From NCBI RefSeq assembly GCF_014773245.1, contig NZ_JACWMX010000006.1:1-64000 (forward strand): DNA of 64,000 bases, written 5' to 3'. Below the pieces are notes generated by a model that was not told where the DNA came from, made no database searches, and saw only the letters and a list, made by a program, of their open reading frames with translations. This document shows, piece by piece, positions 8,040 through 17,508 of the stretch (the first letter of the stretch is position 1; each line of letters begins with the position of its first letter). Position numbers and translations under genes: made by a program. Source of the DNA: Mucilaginibacter glaciei. Its GTDB lineage: Bacteria; Bacteroidota; Bacteroidia; Sphingobacteriales; Sphingobacteriaceae.

Positions 8040-10238
8040 CTAATAGTTAGCTTTTTGCGCCAGAGCGCTATATTTAGCAAACATCTTTTTAGCCACCATA
8101 GTTTCGTTACCTGTAGCAACGTTGGTATAAGCGTTATTGTGGGTATTTACCCATTGCCATTCCCAGTTTTTTACCTGCTTATCAAAACTTTTTGCATCAA
8201 ACGGCACCCCGGATGCTAAAGCTTTATCCATTTGAGTAAAATACATTGCCCAGCGTTGTTTGTAATAGCCTTTAATTAAACCTGCCCATTGCCTGTTAGA
8301 ATATTCGCTAAGGCCGCTTTCCTTATCGCCCCATAGGGTAACCAGGTTACGCGCATTCAATTCGTACAAATTTTGCTCGCGTGCAGTGATGCCATTGGCA
8401 CGGGCTTCATTTATCCATTTACCTAATAAAAAATCTTTACGGGTAGCCAGCAGCACATCCATATCATCCATCAACTTTAAAAAATCCATACTGTGTTTTT
8501 TAAAGGCAACACGGTCTTTATTATCAACTGCCGCCGCCATTTGCTGTTGCAGCGGTGTGGCATAATTGGCCAGCACCTGGCGGGTTACATCTACCAGGTC
8601 ATATTTAAAACCGTCGCTTTCGTTCAGGCTATCTGCAGCCTGTATCAAATGCCCCCAGGCGGTTATCAATCGGGACGGATCGTAATTTAGTTTGGTTAAA
8701 ACGCGATCTATGGTTTTCTTTAAAGTTGGGCGCGCGATAATGATCGATTCAGGGCCGCCTTCGGTAAGGCCGCCGCTATAAACCGTATTCAGTAGAATAT
8801 GCCAGGCCTCATTTGCTTGCCGGTTTATGCTGCCATAGCGCCTGTGTGCATAATCTTTTAGCCAGGCATCGGCATCTATCGGTGTATCGCGCCAAACGTT
8901 TTCCAGCATCAGGGCAAAAAGGGCAGGGTTTTGCTCTATCCCTTCGGGTGTGATACCGATACCGCGCATGTTGTTAGATTCGGGGTCGTGCAGGGCAATG
9001 GCCGGGTCGGCGGCGACATGTCGCATACGGCCAAATAAACTAATGTTCCCGCCAAAGTTTTGCAGCATGCTCCAGATCCAGGGTTTGCCGTAATAAGCAT
9101 CGGTGCGGTTCCAAACCGGGTGGGCATCGCTGTACAGATCAAGCACAATCATCTGCTCGTTAGGTACAGCATTAAGCAACGCTTTTATTTGCTGCGGCTG
9201 CCAGAATTTATTGTTGTAATGAAACATCCATCCCTGCATTACCCAAATAGCCTGCGGGTCGGCAGCGGCCATAGAATTAAATACTTTCTTGCTCATTCCA
9301 TCCAGGTAGGTAGAATCATTGGTGGGCGGCACATTTTCGTTAAAGGTATCTGCAGAGTAAAGATGGTCGGTGCCAAACTCTCTGGTTTGGGCCTCAATAT
9401 ATTTCTTACCGATGGTTTCAAACATCGGGTCATCCGGGTCAAGGATATAAACATCTGGGAAACCGGCATCCCAGTTGGTCTTTTTCACTTTAGCTCCAGG
9501 GAACTTGTCTTTAAACGACGGTGGCACATGCCCGGTAAAAGATGACAATACCGGTTTCATCCCGAATGAACGCTCGCGCCCCAGGATCTTTTTCTGCAGG
9601 TCTCTATGGCTATCCATCCAATGCTGTGGCAGCGGGCCGCCCCATGCATCAATGTTACCCATCCAAAACCATGAGAAATAAGCCGGGCCGCTAAAAAAAT
9701 CGTCCAACTGTTTGTTGCTGAACCCCATGCTTTTGTATACATCCTGCCAAACGGCCTCTTCGCCGGTAATAGCTAAAGGCATGTTTATGCCATTCAGGGC
9801 CATCCAGTCAATTTCTTTTTGCCAACGCTCCCAATCCCACCACGACATGGAGTAGTTAAAGGTGCAATAATTAAGGTAGTAGCGGTATTGATAAGGGGTG
9901 GTTTTATGGATGGTGCCAGTAACCTGTGGCAGGTTTGCCGGTATTTTCACATCCGTATTCCAGCTGATCTCTACCAGGCAATAATTTTTAAGATAGTAAT
10001 TTAAGGCCGATGCAACAGATAAACCGTTGTTGCCACGTAATACAATTTTACCATTACGGCCGGCCAGCTCAAATACATCCTTACCGTTTTGCTGCGGGAT
10101 ACTTTCTATAATAAAAGCATCAGCCCTGTCGCCGGGTATCACCCGGTTTATAAATGCTCTCGACGCCTGCTCATCAACCTGTGCGGCGGCGTTTAAGCTC
10201 ATTATGATCCCTATAAAAACAAATAACCACTTTCTCAT
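8040..10238 (-). CDS. Secreted GH89 alpha-N-acetylglucosaminidase (NAGLU family)
   Basis: A 732-residue member of GH89, which cleaves terminal alpha-linked N-acetylglucosamine. The signal peptide is about residues 1-19 (LNAAAQ). Family signatures include YRYYLNYCTFNYSMSWWDWERW, EIDWMALNGINMPLAITGEEAVW, FFSGPAYFSWFWMGNIDAWGGPLP, SFTGHVPPSF and DTFNENVPP; a helical C-terminal domain completes the usual length. Known bacterial GH89 enzymes act on heparan-type or gastric-mucin-type alpha-GlcNAc. There is no sulfatase or lyase in this locus, which argues against glycosaminoglycan. It is the first enzyme gene after susD and is separated from it by 94 bp containing a hairpin. Confidence 0.93.
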   Translation of the reverse strand: MRKWLFVFIGIIMSLNAAAQVDEQASRAFINRVIPGDRADAFIIESIPQQNGKDVFELAGRNGKIVLRGNNGLSVASALNYYLKNYCLVEISWNTDVKIPANLPQVTGTIHKTTPYQYRYYLNYCTFNYSMSWWDWERWQKEIDWMALNGINMPLAITGEEAVWQDVYKSMGFSNKQLDDFFSGPAYFSWFWMGNIDAWGGPLPQHWMDSHRDLQKKILGRERSFGMKPVLSSFTGHVPPSFKDKFPGAKVKKTNWDAGFPDVYILDPDDPMFETIGKKYIEAQTREFGTDHLYSADTFNENVPPTNDSTYLDGMSKKVFNSMAAADPQAIWVMQGWMFHYNNKFWQPQQIKALLNAVPNEQMIVLDLYSDAHPVWNRTDAYYGKPWIWSMLQNFGGNISLFGRMRHVAADPAIALHDPESNNMRGIGITPEGIEQNPALFALMLENVWRDTPIDADAWLKDYAHRRYGSINRQANEAWHILLNTVYSGGLTEGGPESIIIARPTLKKTIDRVLTKLNYDPSRLITAWGHLIQAADSLNESDGFKYDLVDVTRQVLANYATPLQQQMAAAVDNKDRVAFKKHSMDFLKLMDDMDVLLATRKDFLLGKWINEARANGITAREQNLYELNARNLVTLWGDKESGLSEYSNRQWAGLIKGYYKQRWAMYFTQMDKALASGVPFDAKSFDKQVKNWEWQWVNTHNNAYTNVATGNETMVAKKMFAKYSALAQKANY

Positions 10239-10261
10239 TAATCAGTACTTTATTAATAACA

Positions 10262-10317
10262 AAGCCGGTAACCTGTTAAAGCTATTGGTAATAGTATTAT
10301 AAACAGGTTGCCGGCTT
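10262..10317 (-). terminator. Hairpin between susD and the GH genes (attenuator-like)
   Basis: A 16-bp inverted repeat with one mismatch (10262-10277 and 10302-10317; arm AAGCCGGTAACCTGTT) lies just after the susD stop codon. On the minus strand it is followed by a short interrupted T stretch (TTTGTT), weaker than a full terminator. It probably causes partial termination so that susC and susD transcripts outnumber those of the downstream hydrolases. That is a common arrangement in PULs, but the effect here is inferred. Confidence 0.6.
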
Positions 10318-10332
10318 CTTGGAATTGTATAT

Positions 10333-11808
10333 TTAGAAATTAGCGTTTTGAATCAAAACACCTTTACTCTTATCTATCTCTACCTGTGGGATAGGGAAAT
10401 AGTAATTTTTAGGGCGTACAAATGTTACGGTTTTATTTTGGTCGATAGGTGCCTTTGAAACTGGCAGGTTGTAAATAGCAGCAATATCAACAATTTTGGC
10501 TTTATCCCAACGCATCAGGTCCTGGTGGCGCTGGTCTTCACCCGCCAGTTCAACGCGGCGTTCGTGAATCAATTCTTTCATGCCTGCACCTGTAACCCGC
10601 GGTAAAGCAGCCGAGGCACGGCGCCTTATCTGGTTAATAATGGCATCACCGGCACCTGCACCCTGTGTACGTATCAGTGCCTCGGCTACCAATAAATAGA
10701 TATCTGCGGAGCGCATTAACGGTACAGCAAAAGTGTGGTCTACACCGCCGCCCGCTGCCGCCGTATTAAATACCGCATACTTTTTAAAGGCAAAGCCGGT
10801 TGCCGATAGGTCGGCCGTAAAGGTGGTTAAACCATTGCCATCACCCAGGTCAACCTGGTCGCCAATGGTTAATAGGGTAGCTTTCTTACGCGGGTCGTTG
10901 GCTTCAAATTCATTAGATAAGCCTTGCAACGGCTGGCTGAAGCCATAACCGCCCCATGCCCTTGGTATGTAGTAAATTGTAAAGTCGTTTTGTACGACAT
11001 TCTGTACCGCCTGGATAGAAAACAGCAGTTCGGTGCTGCTTTCGTTAGCGCGGGTAAAGTTATCCTGGTAGTTTGCAGCCAGTGCGTAATTGCTGTTGGC
11101 AATAACTTTTTGGCCGGTTGCAATGGCCTGCGGCAACTTTTCCCAATACATATACAACTTGGTAAGCAAGCCCAAAGCGGTCCCTTTGCTTACACGGCCA
11201 CGGTCTGTACTGCTGTAGCTTTCCGGTAAAAGGTCAACCGCTTTTAGCAGGTCGGCTTCTATTTGCTTACGCACTTCTTCAACAGATGATTTTGGCACGT
11301 TAAAGTTTTGCTTGCTGTAATCAGCATCAGTAATAATAGGCACATCGCCATGGATAACCATTAAACGCCAGTAACCAAAAGCACGTAAAAAGTAGGCTTC
11401 GCCCATACTGCGGTTTTTAACAGCCTCAGAAATAGCAGTGATCTTGGGGATATTAATGATGCAATTGGTAGAACGGTTGATCTCTTCGTAGCGCCATTTC
11501 CAAGGATAACGGATAGCTGCGTTTGATGCATCGTACGTTAAATTTTCAATCCCTTCGTCTTCACCATGGTCGCCCGAGCGCCAGTAATCATCAGATGGGG
11601 TATCAAAAGTAGTTTCGGCATGGCCTATATAATCTTCCTCTTCTAATAAACTGTAGATACCTGATACAGCGTTAACCGCATCCTTTTCGTTTCTAAAATA
11701 GTTGTCTGAGGTGTAAACACCCTGTTGCTCCAGGTCGAGTGCTTTTTTACAAGCGCTGTTTAATATTACAAGCGCCATTATCGTATATATAATTTTTTTC
11801 GATTTCAT
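10333..11808 (-). CDS. SusD/RagB-family outer-membrane lipoprotein
   Basis: The surface glycan-binding partner of the SusC transporter, 491 residues. The N-terminus is a lipoprotein signal with the acylated cysteine at residue 20 (ILNSACKK). SusD features include an early NYFRNEKDAVNAVSGIYSLL helix, TPR-like helices in the middle (EAYFLRAFGYWRLM, ALGLLTKLYMYWEK), and the C-terminal block containing LIHERRVELAGEDQRHQDLMRW and RPKNYYFPIPQVEIDKS. The start codon lies 4 bp after the susC stop, so the pair is translationally close. The glycan specificity cannot be read; the neighbours suggest an alpha-GlcNAc/beta-Gal/alpha-Man glycan. Confidence 0.93.
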   Translation of the reverse strand: MKSKKIIYTIMALVILNSACKKALDLEQQGVYTSDNYFRNEKDAVNAVSGIYSLLEEEDYIGHAETTFDTPSDDYWRSGDHGEDEGIENLTYDASNAAIRYPWKWRYEEINRSTNCIINIPKITAISEAVKNRSMGEAYFLRAFGYWRLMVIHGDVPIITDADYSKQNFNVPKSSVEEVRKQIEADLLKAVDLLPESYSSTDRGRVSKGTALGLLTKLYMYWEKLPQAIATGQKVIANSNYALAANYQDNFTRANESSTELLFSIQAVQNVVQNDFTIYYIPRAWGGYGFSQPLQGLSNEFEANDPRKKATLLTIGDQVDLGDGNGLTTFTADLSATGFAFKKYAVFNTAAAGGGVDHTFAVPLMRSADIYLLVAEALIRTQGAGAGDAIINQIRRRASAALPRVTGAGMKELIHERRVELAGEDQRHQDLMRWDKAKIVDIAAIYNLPVSKAPIDQNKTVTFVRPKNYYFPIPQVEIDKSKGVLIQNANF

Positions 11809-11812
11809 GATT

Positions 11813-14800
11813 TTATAATTTAACTGTTAAACCGAATGTAATTGTCCGTACCGCAGGGTATTGCGCTACATCAACTCCACGCTGCACGTTTCCGTTAGTA
11901 TAACCCAGTTCTGGTGTGTAACCTTTGTAATTAGTAATCATAAACACATTTTGGCCGGATGCATAAACCCGGACACTGTTAAGCGAAGCTTTTTTGCTCA
12001 ATCCTACCGGAAGCGTGTAGCCAAGTGTTACGTTTTTAAGGCTGAAATAATTACCGCTTTCTACAAACAGGTCTGAAGTGCGATAGTTATCGTTAGAGCG
12101 GTCTAAAGACATCCGCGGGATGGAGTTGCTGGTTCCCGGGCCCGTCCACCTGTTTAAAGTTTCGGCATACATGTTGAACGGGTAGGTTGGGTCGATACCC
12201 TGCATCCTATCGGCATTGTATAAACTTACACCAAATACGCCGGTGAAATTTGCCGCAATGTCAAAACCTTTGTATGATACGCTGCCCTGTAACCCTACAA
12301 CCGCATTTGGGTTTGGGTTGCCCAGGATGGTACGGTCATTACCATCTATCAAGCCGTCGCCGTTTAGGTCCAAAAAGCGCACATCGCCGGGTTTGATGTT
12401 CCCTTTACGGGAATCGTTTGTTAAAGCAGGATCGCTGTTAATTTCAGCCTGGGTTTGGTATAAACCGTTGGTTTTCCAGCCATAAAAGGATGCTATCGGC
12501 TGCCCCTGGTAAGTACGGGAAATTTCCTGGCTCGATCTGCCATAAACCGTTGAGCCTACAAATGTGCCTTCGCCGTTAAGCTTCGTTACCTTATTTTTAA
12601 TGAATGATGCATTTGCACCTACCGAATAACGTACCTTATCGCCGCCCTGGTAATTCAGGTCGATCTCGACGCCCTTATTATTCATGGCGCCAATATTTTG
12701 GGTAGGGATAGTAACCGAACCTGCTGAGCCAACTACAGGAGGGGCTATCAGCATGTCTTTGGTGTTTTTATTAAACCAGGTTATTGTTGTGTTTAACTTG
12801 TTGTTCAAAAACCCGGCTTCTAAGCTGATGTTGGTCATTGCTGTTCTTTCCCAGGAAATATCCGGGTTGGCAATTGTAGTAACTGCTGCACCACTTACAC
12901 CTGTGCCGCCAAATGCATAGCCACCATTTTGGTAGGTTGTACCGGTTTTAATTAAGCTTAAATATTGATAAGGCGGAACGCTTTGGTTGCCTAACTCACC
13001 ATATCCGCCTGTTAGTTTCAGGTTGCTTATCCAGGTGATATCTTTAATGAACTGTTCGTTGGACAATCTCCACCCTAACGAAAACGCGGGGAAGTAACCC
13101 CATTGATTTCCTTTGGCAAACCTGGACGAACCGTCTGCCCTGAAAGTTACTGTGGCCAGAAAGCGGCTGTCGAAATCATAAAATAACCTGGCAAAGCCTG
13201 ATTGTAACGCAGAGGGCTGGGGTTGGATACTGGAGTTAAACTGTGCATTACCTGTGCCGAGCACGCGCTGGGAAGGGTCGGTATCATCGTACCCGATACG
13301 GGAAGCGGTAAAGCCGTAATCTTTAAAGTTCTGATATGAATAACCGCCAGTAAATGTAACGTGGCTTCTACCAAACACCTTATCGTAGGTTAAAAAGGCT
13401 TCCAACAGCTGCGATGAAATTTCTTCTTCTGTTTGTGTTAATGTAGATGAGGGGGTTTGCCTTACCTGGTTCACATCGGCAATGCCGAAATTATAGCCGC
13501 GGTTCAACGCACCGTCAAAGGCATAATTAACACGTAATTTAAGTTCTTTAACAAAGGTTACCTCTGCAAATGCATTGGCCAGCACACGGTATTTTTTGGT
13601 GTACCTGTCTGCCTGCTGAATGGTAGAATAAGGGCTGTTAATGTCCCCTAATTCTGAGTTGGCTTTAGCTGTCCCGTAGGTTCCGTCATCATTAATAAGC
13701 GGTATAGCCGGATTAAAGCGCAGGGCCGAAAAGATAAGGCCGGTTTGTGAGTTGTTATTATCAAACCCATTCAGTTCGGCATAAGATAACTGGATGTTTT
13801 CGCCCAGTTTAAACCATGGTTTAATCTTATGCTCTGAATTGATACGTGTACTCACCCGTTTAAAATCTGATTTATCAATAGTACCTTTCTCATTATAAAT
13901 GGAGGTAGAAAGATAGTAGTTAGACACCTCGTTACCGCCCTGTATATTTACATCGCCATTGGTAACCTGGCCCGTATTGAGAATGGCGCGCTGCCAGTCT
14001 GTACGCTGCGTGGCATAATAACTATTATTCCATAAATCATTAATAGGAACACCATCATTAGTATAGCGTTCGCGTTTTAAGGTATATAGATCGGGCGCTT
14101 TTAGCAGGTCAAGGTATTTGGTGGTATTAGAGAACCCTTTATAAAAATTAACGGTGGTGTTTAGCTTTTGGTTGTAGCTGCCTTTTTTAGTAGTAACCAA
14201 TACTACGCCGTTTGCAGCACGTGTACCATAAATAGCCGCCGAGGAGGCATCCTTCAATATGTCTACCGATGCTATATCATTCGGGTTAACATCATTTAAT
14301 GCATCCGGATTGCTGGTTGGCACGCCATCAATAACAATTAGCGGGTTGGCATCGTTTAAAGTACCGGTACCACGAATCCGGATGCTGGGTGCGGCACCCG
14401 GCGAACCATCGTTACGTACAATATTTACACCGCTTGCGCGGCCTTCTAAGGCCTGTGCAGCCGAGCTTACCGGCAGGTTTTGAAAATCGCTGCCTTTTAC
14501 GCTGGCAACAGAACCTGTGATATCAATTTTTTTACTGGTACCGTAACCTACTACCACAACCTCCTTAAGTGCTGATGGTAATTCTTCCATAGTAATGGTG
14601 AGAGGCTCGCTCCCGGTTATCGTAACCACTTTTTTTACATAGCCGATGTAAGTTAGTTCCAATACGCTATTATCGGGTGCGTTCAGGGTAAAATTACCGT
14701 TAACATCTGTTATGATACCAATGGTAGTCCCCTGGATCTTAACACTTACGCCAATCAATGGCTGGCCTGCTTTATCAACTACTTTGCCCTTCACAATTAT

Positions 14801-15178
14801 CTGGCTATTGACTTCATCCTGCGAGGTGATGATCACCACATTGTTGTCGGCCAGTTTGTACGACAGTTTGTTATCCATCAGGGTAGCCAGTACCTGGCTG
14901 ATAGAAGCATCTTTAACATTCAGATCAACCTTGCCCAGTTTTTTTACGGATGCGTAGTTGTAAAAAAAACGGTAATCGCTTTGTTTTTGAATTTTGGTAA
15001 GAATGTTACTTACATCAGACTGCTTAATGTTAAGCGTAAATTTTTGCTGCGAGTACACCTTGGCAGATACCTGCATACATGTAACCAGAATAAGAAAAAA
15101 TACCGCTTTCATTAGCAAAATTACTTTAAGGCATGCGGGGGCACCGTGACACGAAAATGCCCTTCTTGTTTTTTTCAT
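11813..15178 (-). CDS. SusC-type TonB-dependent transporter with STN signalling domain
   Basis: A 1121-residue outer-membrane TonB-dependent receptor that imports oligosaccharides. Order: signal peptide (to about residue 44, ending KVYSQQ), STN domain (about 46-115, KFTLNIKQSDVSNILTKIQK...), carboxypeptidase-D-like beta-sandwich (about 128-200, GKVVDKAGQPLIGVSVKIQG), plug (about 205-325, VVVVGYGTSKKIDITGSVAS and IVIDGVPTSNPDALNDVNP), then the beta-barrel ending in an aromatic-rich strand, RTITFGLTVKL. The STN domain means this receptor signals through the FecR protein encoded just upstream, so import and induction are coupled. A 184-bp leader with a perfect hairpin separates it from fecR. Confidence 0.95.
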   Translation of the reverse strand: MKKTRRAFSCHGAPACLKVILLMKAVFFLILVTCMQVSAKVYSQQKFTLNIKQSDVSNILTKIQKQSDYRFFYNYASVKKLGKVDLNVKDASISQVLATLMDNKLSYKLADNNVVIITSQDEVNSQIIVKGKVVDKAGQPLIGVSVKIQGTTIGIITDVNGNFTLNAPDNSVLELTYIGYVKKVVTITGSEPLTITMEELPSALKEVVVVGYGTSKKIDITGSVASVKGSDFQNLPVSSAAQALEGRASGVNIVRNDGSPGAAPSIRIRGTGTLNDANPLIVIDGVPTSNPDALNDVNPNDIASVDILKDASSAAIYGTRAANGVVLVTTKKGSYNQKLNTTVNFYKGFSNTTKYLDLLKAPDLYTLKRERYTNDGVPINDLWNNSYYATQRTDWQRAILNTGQVTNGDVNIQGGNEVSNYYLSTSIYNEKGTIDKSDFKRVSTRINSEHKIKPWFKLGENIQLSYAELNGFDNNNSQTGLIFSALRFNPAIPLINDDGTYGTAKANSELGDINSPYSTIQQADRYTKKYRVLANAFAEVTFVKELKLRVNYAFDGALNRGYNFGIADVNQVRQTPSSTLTQTEEEISSQLLEAFLTYDKVFGRSHVTFTGGYSYQNFKDYGFTASRIGYDDTDPSQRVLGTGNAQFNSSIQPQPSALQSGFARLFYDFDSRFLATVTFRADGSSRFAKGNQWGYFPAFSLGWRLSNEQFIKDITWISNLKLTGGYGELGNQSVPPYQYLSLIKTGTTYQNGGYAFGGTGVSGAAVTTIANPDISWERTAMTNISLEAGFLNNKLNTTITWFNKNTKDMLIAPPVVGSAGSVTIPTQNIGAMNNKGVEIDLNYQGGDKVRYSVGANASFIKNKVTKLNGEGTFVGSTVYGRSSQEISRTYQGQPIASFYGWKTNGLYQTQAEINSDPALTNDSRKGNIKPGDVRFLDLNGDGLIDGNDRTILGNPNPNAVVGLQGSVSYKGFDIAANFTGVFGVSLYNADRMQGIDPTYPFNMYAETLNRWTGPGTSNSIPRMSLDRSNDNYRTSDLFVESGNYFSLKNVTLGYTLPVGLSKKASLNSVRVYASGQNVFMITNYKGYTPELGYTNGNVQRGVDVAQYPAVRTITFGLTVKL

Positions 15179-15259
15179 TATATTTGTTTTGAAAATTAAT
15201 GGATAGAGTAAGTGCTCTTAAACTCCTTACTCTTAATAATAGATCCCAGAATTTTTGCG

Positions 15260-15281
15260 GGGAAGAGCGCCAACTCTTCCC
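15260..15281 (-). promoter_or_regulatory. Hairpin in the susC leader
   Basis: A perfect 8-bp inverted repeat (GGGAAGAG at 15260-15267 and CTCTTCCC at 15274-15281) with a 6-nt loop lies 82 bp upstream of the susC start, in the 184-bp gap after fecR. On the minus strand it is followed by CGCAAAAATT rather than a T run, so it is not a classic terminator. It could stabilise the susC message or act as a weak attenuator. Confidence 0.4.
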
Positions 15282-15362
15282 TTGCTTGTTATATACGGAT
15301 CGATCAGGAATCTGGTAGGTAATTGTTTTTCTGCATACGTTTAGTTTAAATTGTTTATAGTT

Positions 15363-16457
15363 TTATTTGTTTAAACGGCTAATGTAAACCGTATCGCCGG
15401 CCCCCCTCGATTGAAAAGAAGTGATCTGTTTTAGGATAAGCAGCGCACTCTCCAGGTTCTCGTCTTTAAGCACACCGCTTAACTGTTCTTTTTTAAGTGC
15501 GTTATCTTTAAATACAATGTGTACTTTGTATTTGCGCTCCATACTTGCTGCTACATCCTCAAATTCGGTATTGGCGAAAACCAGTTTATTATCCAGCCAG
15601 GCGTTTTCCTGATATTCATCATTATCCACCACCGGCAGTACTGATAGCTCGTACTTTAACTTAGCCACCTCTTTGGGCGCATTAACCGTATGGTTTGCGG
15701 GTGCGGCATCGTTTAATACCGTAAGTTTTTCGCGAGGGGCTAAAACTATTTTCCTGTCGGCGTCGCCCTTTAACTCTATTTGCACTTTGCCTTTAAATAG
15801 CGTTGTTTCGGTTTTTTTATCCTGTTTATAAGCCCTTACATTAAACACTGTACCTAATACTTTAACGGTAAGGCCGGCAGTATGTACCAAAAAAGGTTTT
15901 TTGTCGTCTTTAGTCACTTCAAAAAAACCTTCGCCATCAAGTGTAACGTCCCGGCGGGTGCCGGTAAAAGTTGCGGGATACCCAAAATGGCTGCCGGCAT
16001 TCAGCCGTACCTTAGTTCCGTCAGAAAGGGTAAGTTTAAACGTTTGGCCGTAAGGCACGTCTATTTTTTGATCAACAGCAGCCAATGGTATTTTATCTTC
16101 AGTTGCTGTACGGGTGTAAAGTGTTATGCCAACTAAACCAATTACTAATATAGCAGCAGCCCCGGCAATCCGTTTAAGGTATTTGCGGATAGGTACGATC
16201 TTTATTTCGTTGGGTTGTGGAGCGTTTTCAATGTTTTTGATATTTACCCACAAGGCATCAAGCTTGCTGTTAATATCCTCATCCTGTAAGTTTGCATCAG
16301 CGGGCGCTAACCCGGTTTTAAGCGCAAAGGCTACATGATGTACTTTTTTTAAATGCGGATGCGCATCTAAAAAACCTTCCAGCTCTTTCAGTTCCTCTGC
16401 ACTGGCCGATTTGTCCAGGCATTTGGACATTAATTCAATAAACCTTGATTTTGCCAT
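15363..16457 (-). CDS. FecR-family anti-sigma factor
   Basis: An inner-membrane anti-sigma regulator of 364 residues. It has a cytoplasmic N-terminal domain (MAKSRFIELMSKCLDKSASAEELKELEGFL), one transmembrane helix (about 100-120, IAGAAAILVIGLVGITLY), the periplasmic FecR domain (about 140-235, VPYGQTFKLTLSDGTKVRLNAGS, VTLDGEGFFEVTKD, LTVKVLGTVFNVRAY) and a C-terminal STN-like DUF4974 domain (about 285-364). An in-frame ATG exists nine codons upstream, but the ATG at 16457 is preceded by AGAAGGACG, a fair ribosome-binding site, and matches usual FecR starts. It should receive the signal from the STN domain of the adjacent SusC and release the sigma factor encoded upstream. Confidence 0.92.
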   Translation of the reverse strand: MAKSRFIELMSKCLDKSASAEELKELEGFLDAHPHLKKVHHVAFALKTGLAPADANLQDEDINSKLDALWVNIKNIENAPQPNEIKIVPIRKYLKRIAGAAAILVIGLVGITLYTRTATEDKIPLAAVDQKIDVPYGQTFKLTLSDGTKVRLNAGSHFGYPATFTGTRRDVTLDGEGFFEVTKDDKKPFLVHTAGLTVKVLGTVFNVRAYKQDKKTETTLFKGKVQIELKGDADRKIVLAPREKLTVLNDAAPANHTVNAPKEVAKLKYELSVLPVVDNDEYQENAWLDNKLVFANTEFEDVAASMERKYKVHIVFKDNALKKEQLSGVLKDENLESALLILKQITSFQSRGAGDTVYISRLNK

Positions 16458-16544
16458 GGTTCGTCCTTCTGTTTGTAAAGACACACAACCAACCGCTTTT
16501 TCCTAAAAGATTTTTTAATAAATTTTAATAGCCGCCGGGCGGGG

Positions 16545-17078
16545 CTATTTTATGGTGCTTTCCAACTTTTTAATGGCTATGGCTAATTGGGCAAAAACGG
16601 TTTTGGGCGATAGCTCAAGTATCTGAGCAACCTCGTTGCAGGATAAGCCATCCTCTTTTACCATCTTAAATATCATTTTACATTTTGGGGGCAAAGCAGC
16701 TACCGCACGCAGTATGTTGCTGTGCAGCTGCTTGGATATGAGCAATTGAGCCGGATCTGCAATCAGCTGAAAATAGTAGGCGTTGTTTATATGCTCCTCT
16801 TTCAATTGCTTTGAATTTTGACTGCGGATATTATTTAGGCATGCGTTTTTAACCGCCACATATAAATACCCTTGTACATTTTTAATTACCGGTAATTTAT
16901 GGCGCCCCAACCAAATCTTCAGCAAAACATCCTGCACAACTTCTTCAGCCGCTTCCTTATCACCTAAAAATGAAAACGCATAACGGTACAAATTAAAGTA
17001 CTGTTGCTTATACAAGTCGTTAAAAGCCGATTCATCGCTATTATGCTGTATACGATGTAGTAAGTCTGCTATTGCCAA
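16545..17078 (-). CDS. ECF RNA polymerase sigma factor
   Basis: A 177-residue sigma-70 family factor of the extracytoplasmic-function type. Region 2 is at about 20-90 (FNDLYKQQYFNLYRYAFSFLGDKEAAEEVVQDVLLKIW), and region 4 with the helix-turn-helix at about 125-175 (AALPPKCKMIFKMVKEDGLSCNEVAQILELSPKTV). It lies at the head of the PUL, 87 bp before fecR. Together with FecR and the STN-type SusC this is a complete trans-envelope signalling set that should activate the susCD promoter when substrate is bound. Confidence 0.94.
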   Translation of the reverse strand: MAIADLLHRIQHNSDESAFNDLYKQQYFNLYRYAFSFLGDKEAAEEVVQDVLLKIWLGRHKLPVIKNVQGYLYVAVKNACLNNIRSQNSKQLKEEHINNAYYFQLIADPAQLLISKQLHSNILRAVAALPPKCKMIFKMVKEDGLSCNEVAQILELSPKTVFAQLAIAIKKLESTIK

Positions 17079-17508
17079 GTGATTTTTGTTTATACAACAT
17101 TTAAAATAGTGCTAAAAATGAAAATCAAACACATCTAAACTACAAAATGCTGCAAAACATCGCACATTTATATCAAATAAACTTATTTGGGTAGCATCCA
17201 AATAAACGGAATTTAAAATCTTGACTGAGATTTCTTAAATGGTTCAAAGTGCCAAATAAATTAAAAAACAATGATGTTTTCTTTACACGATTAAATAAGG
17301 CTAAAAATTTATTCTAATCCCGGCGGGAGGCTAACCATTAACCATTTAAAATAGCAACTACATTAAATTCTATTATAAGTTGTTCGAAAATAATCCTTTG
17401 GAATCTCGTTCTCTTTAATAACCCTAGGGTACAAAACTCGTATCATATTCTATCGCAGCGAAGATTTGCAATCAGAGCGGCTTTTTTGATTTACGATTAT
17501 AGGCCAAA
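17079..17508. promoter_or_regulatory. 430-bp AT-rich intergenic region with a palindrome
   Basis: No gene is seen here. It separates the rhamnosidase operon (ending at 17509) from the ECF sigma gene (starting at 17078) and should hold the sigma-gene promoter. A perfect inverted repeat, TTATTTGG (17183-17190) and CCAAATAA (17198-17205) with a 7-bp centre, lies about 105 bp upstream of the sigma start and is a candidate operator. No clear terminator for the upstream operon was found. Confidence 0.45.

Noticed and set aside
9060-9545. 161-codon open frame on the plus strand opposite the GH89 gene
   Set aside because: Antisense to conserved GH89 motifs, no start context and no known family.
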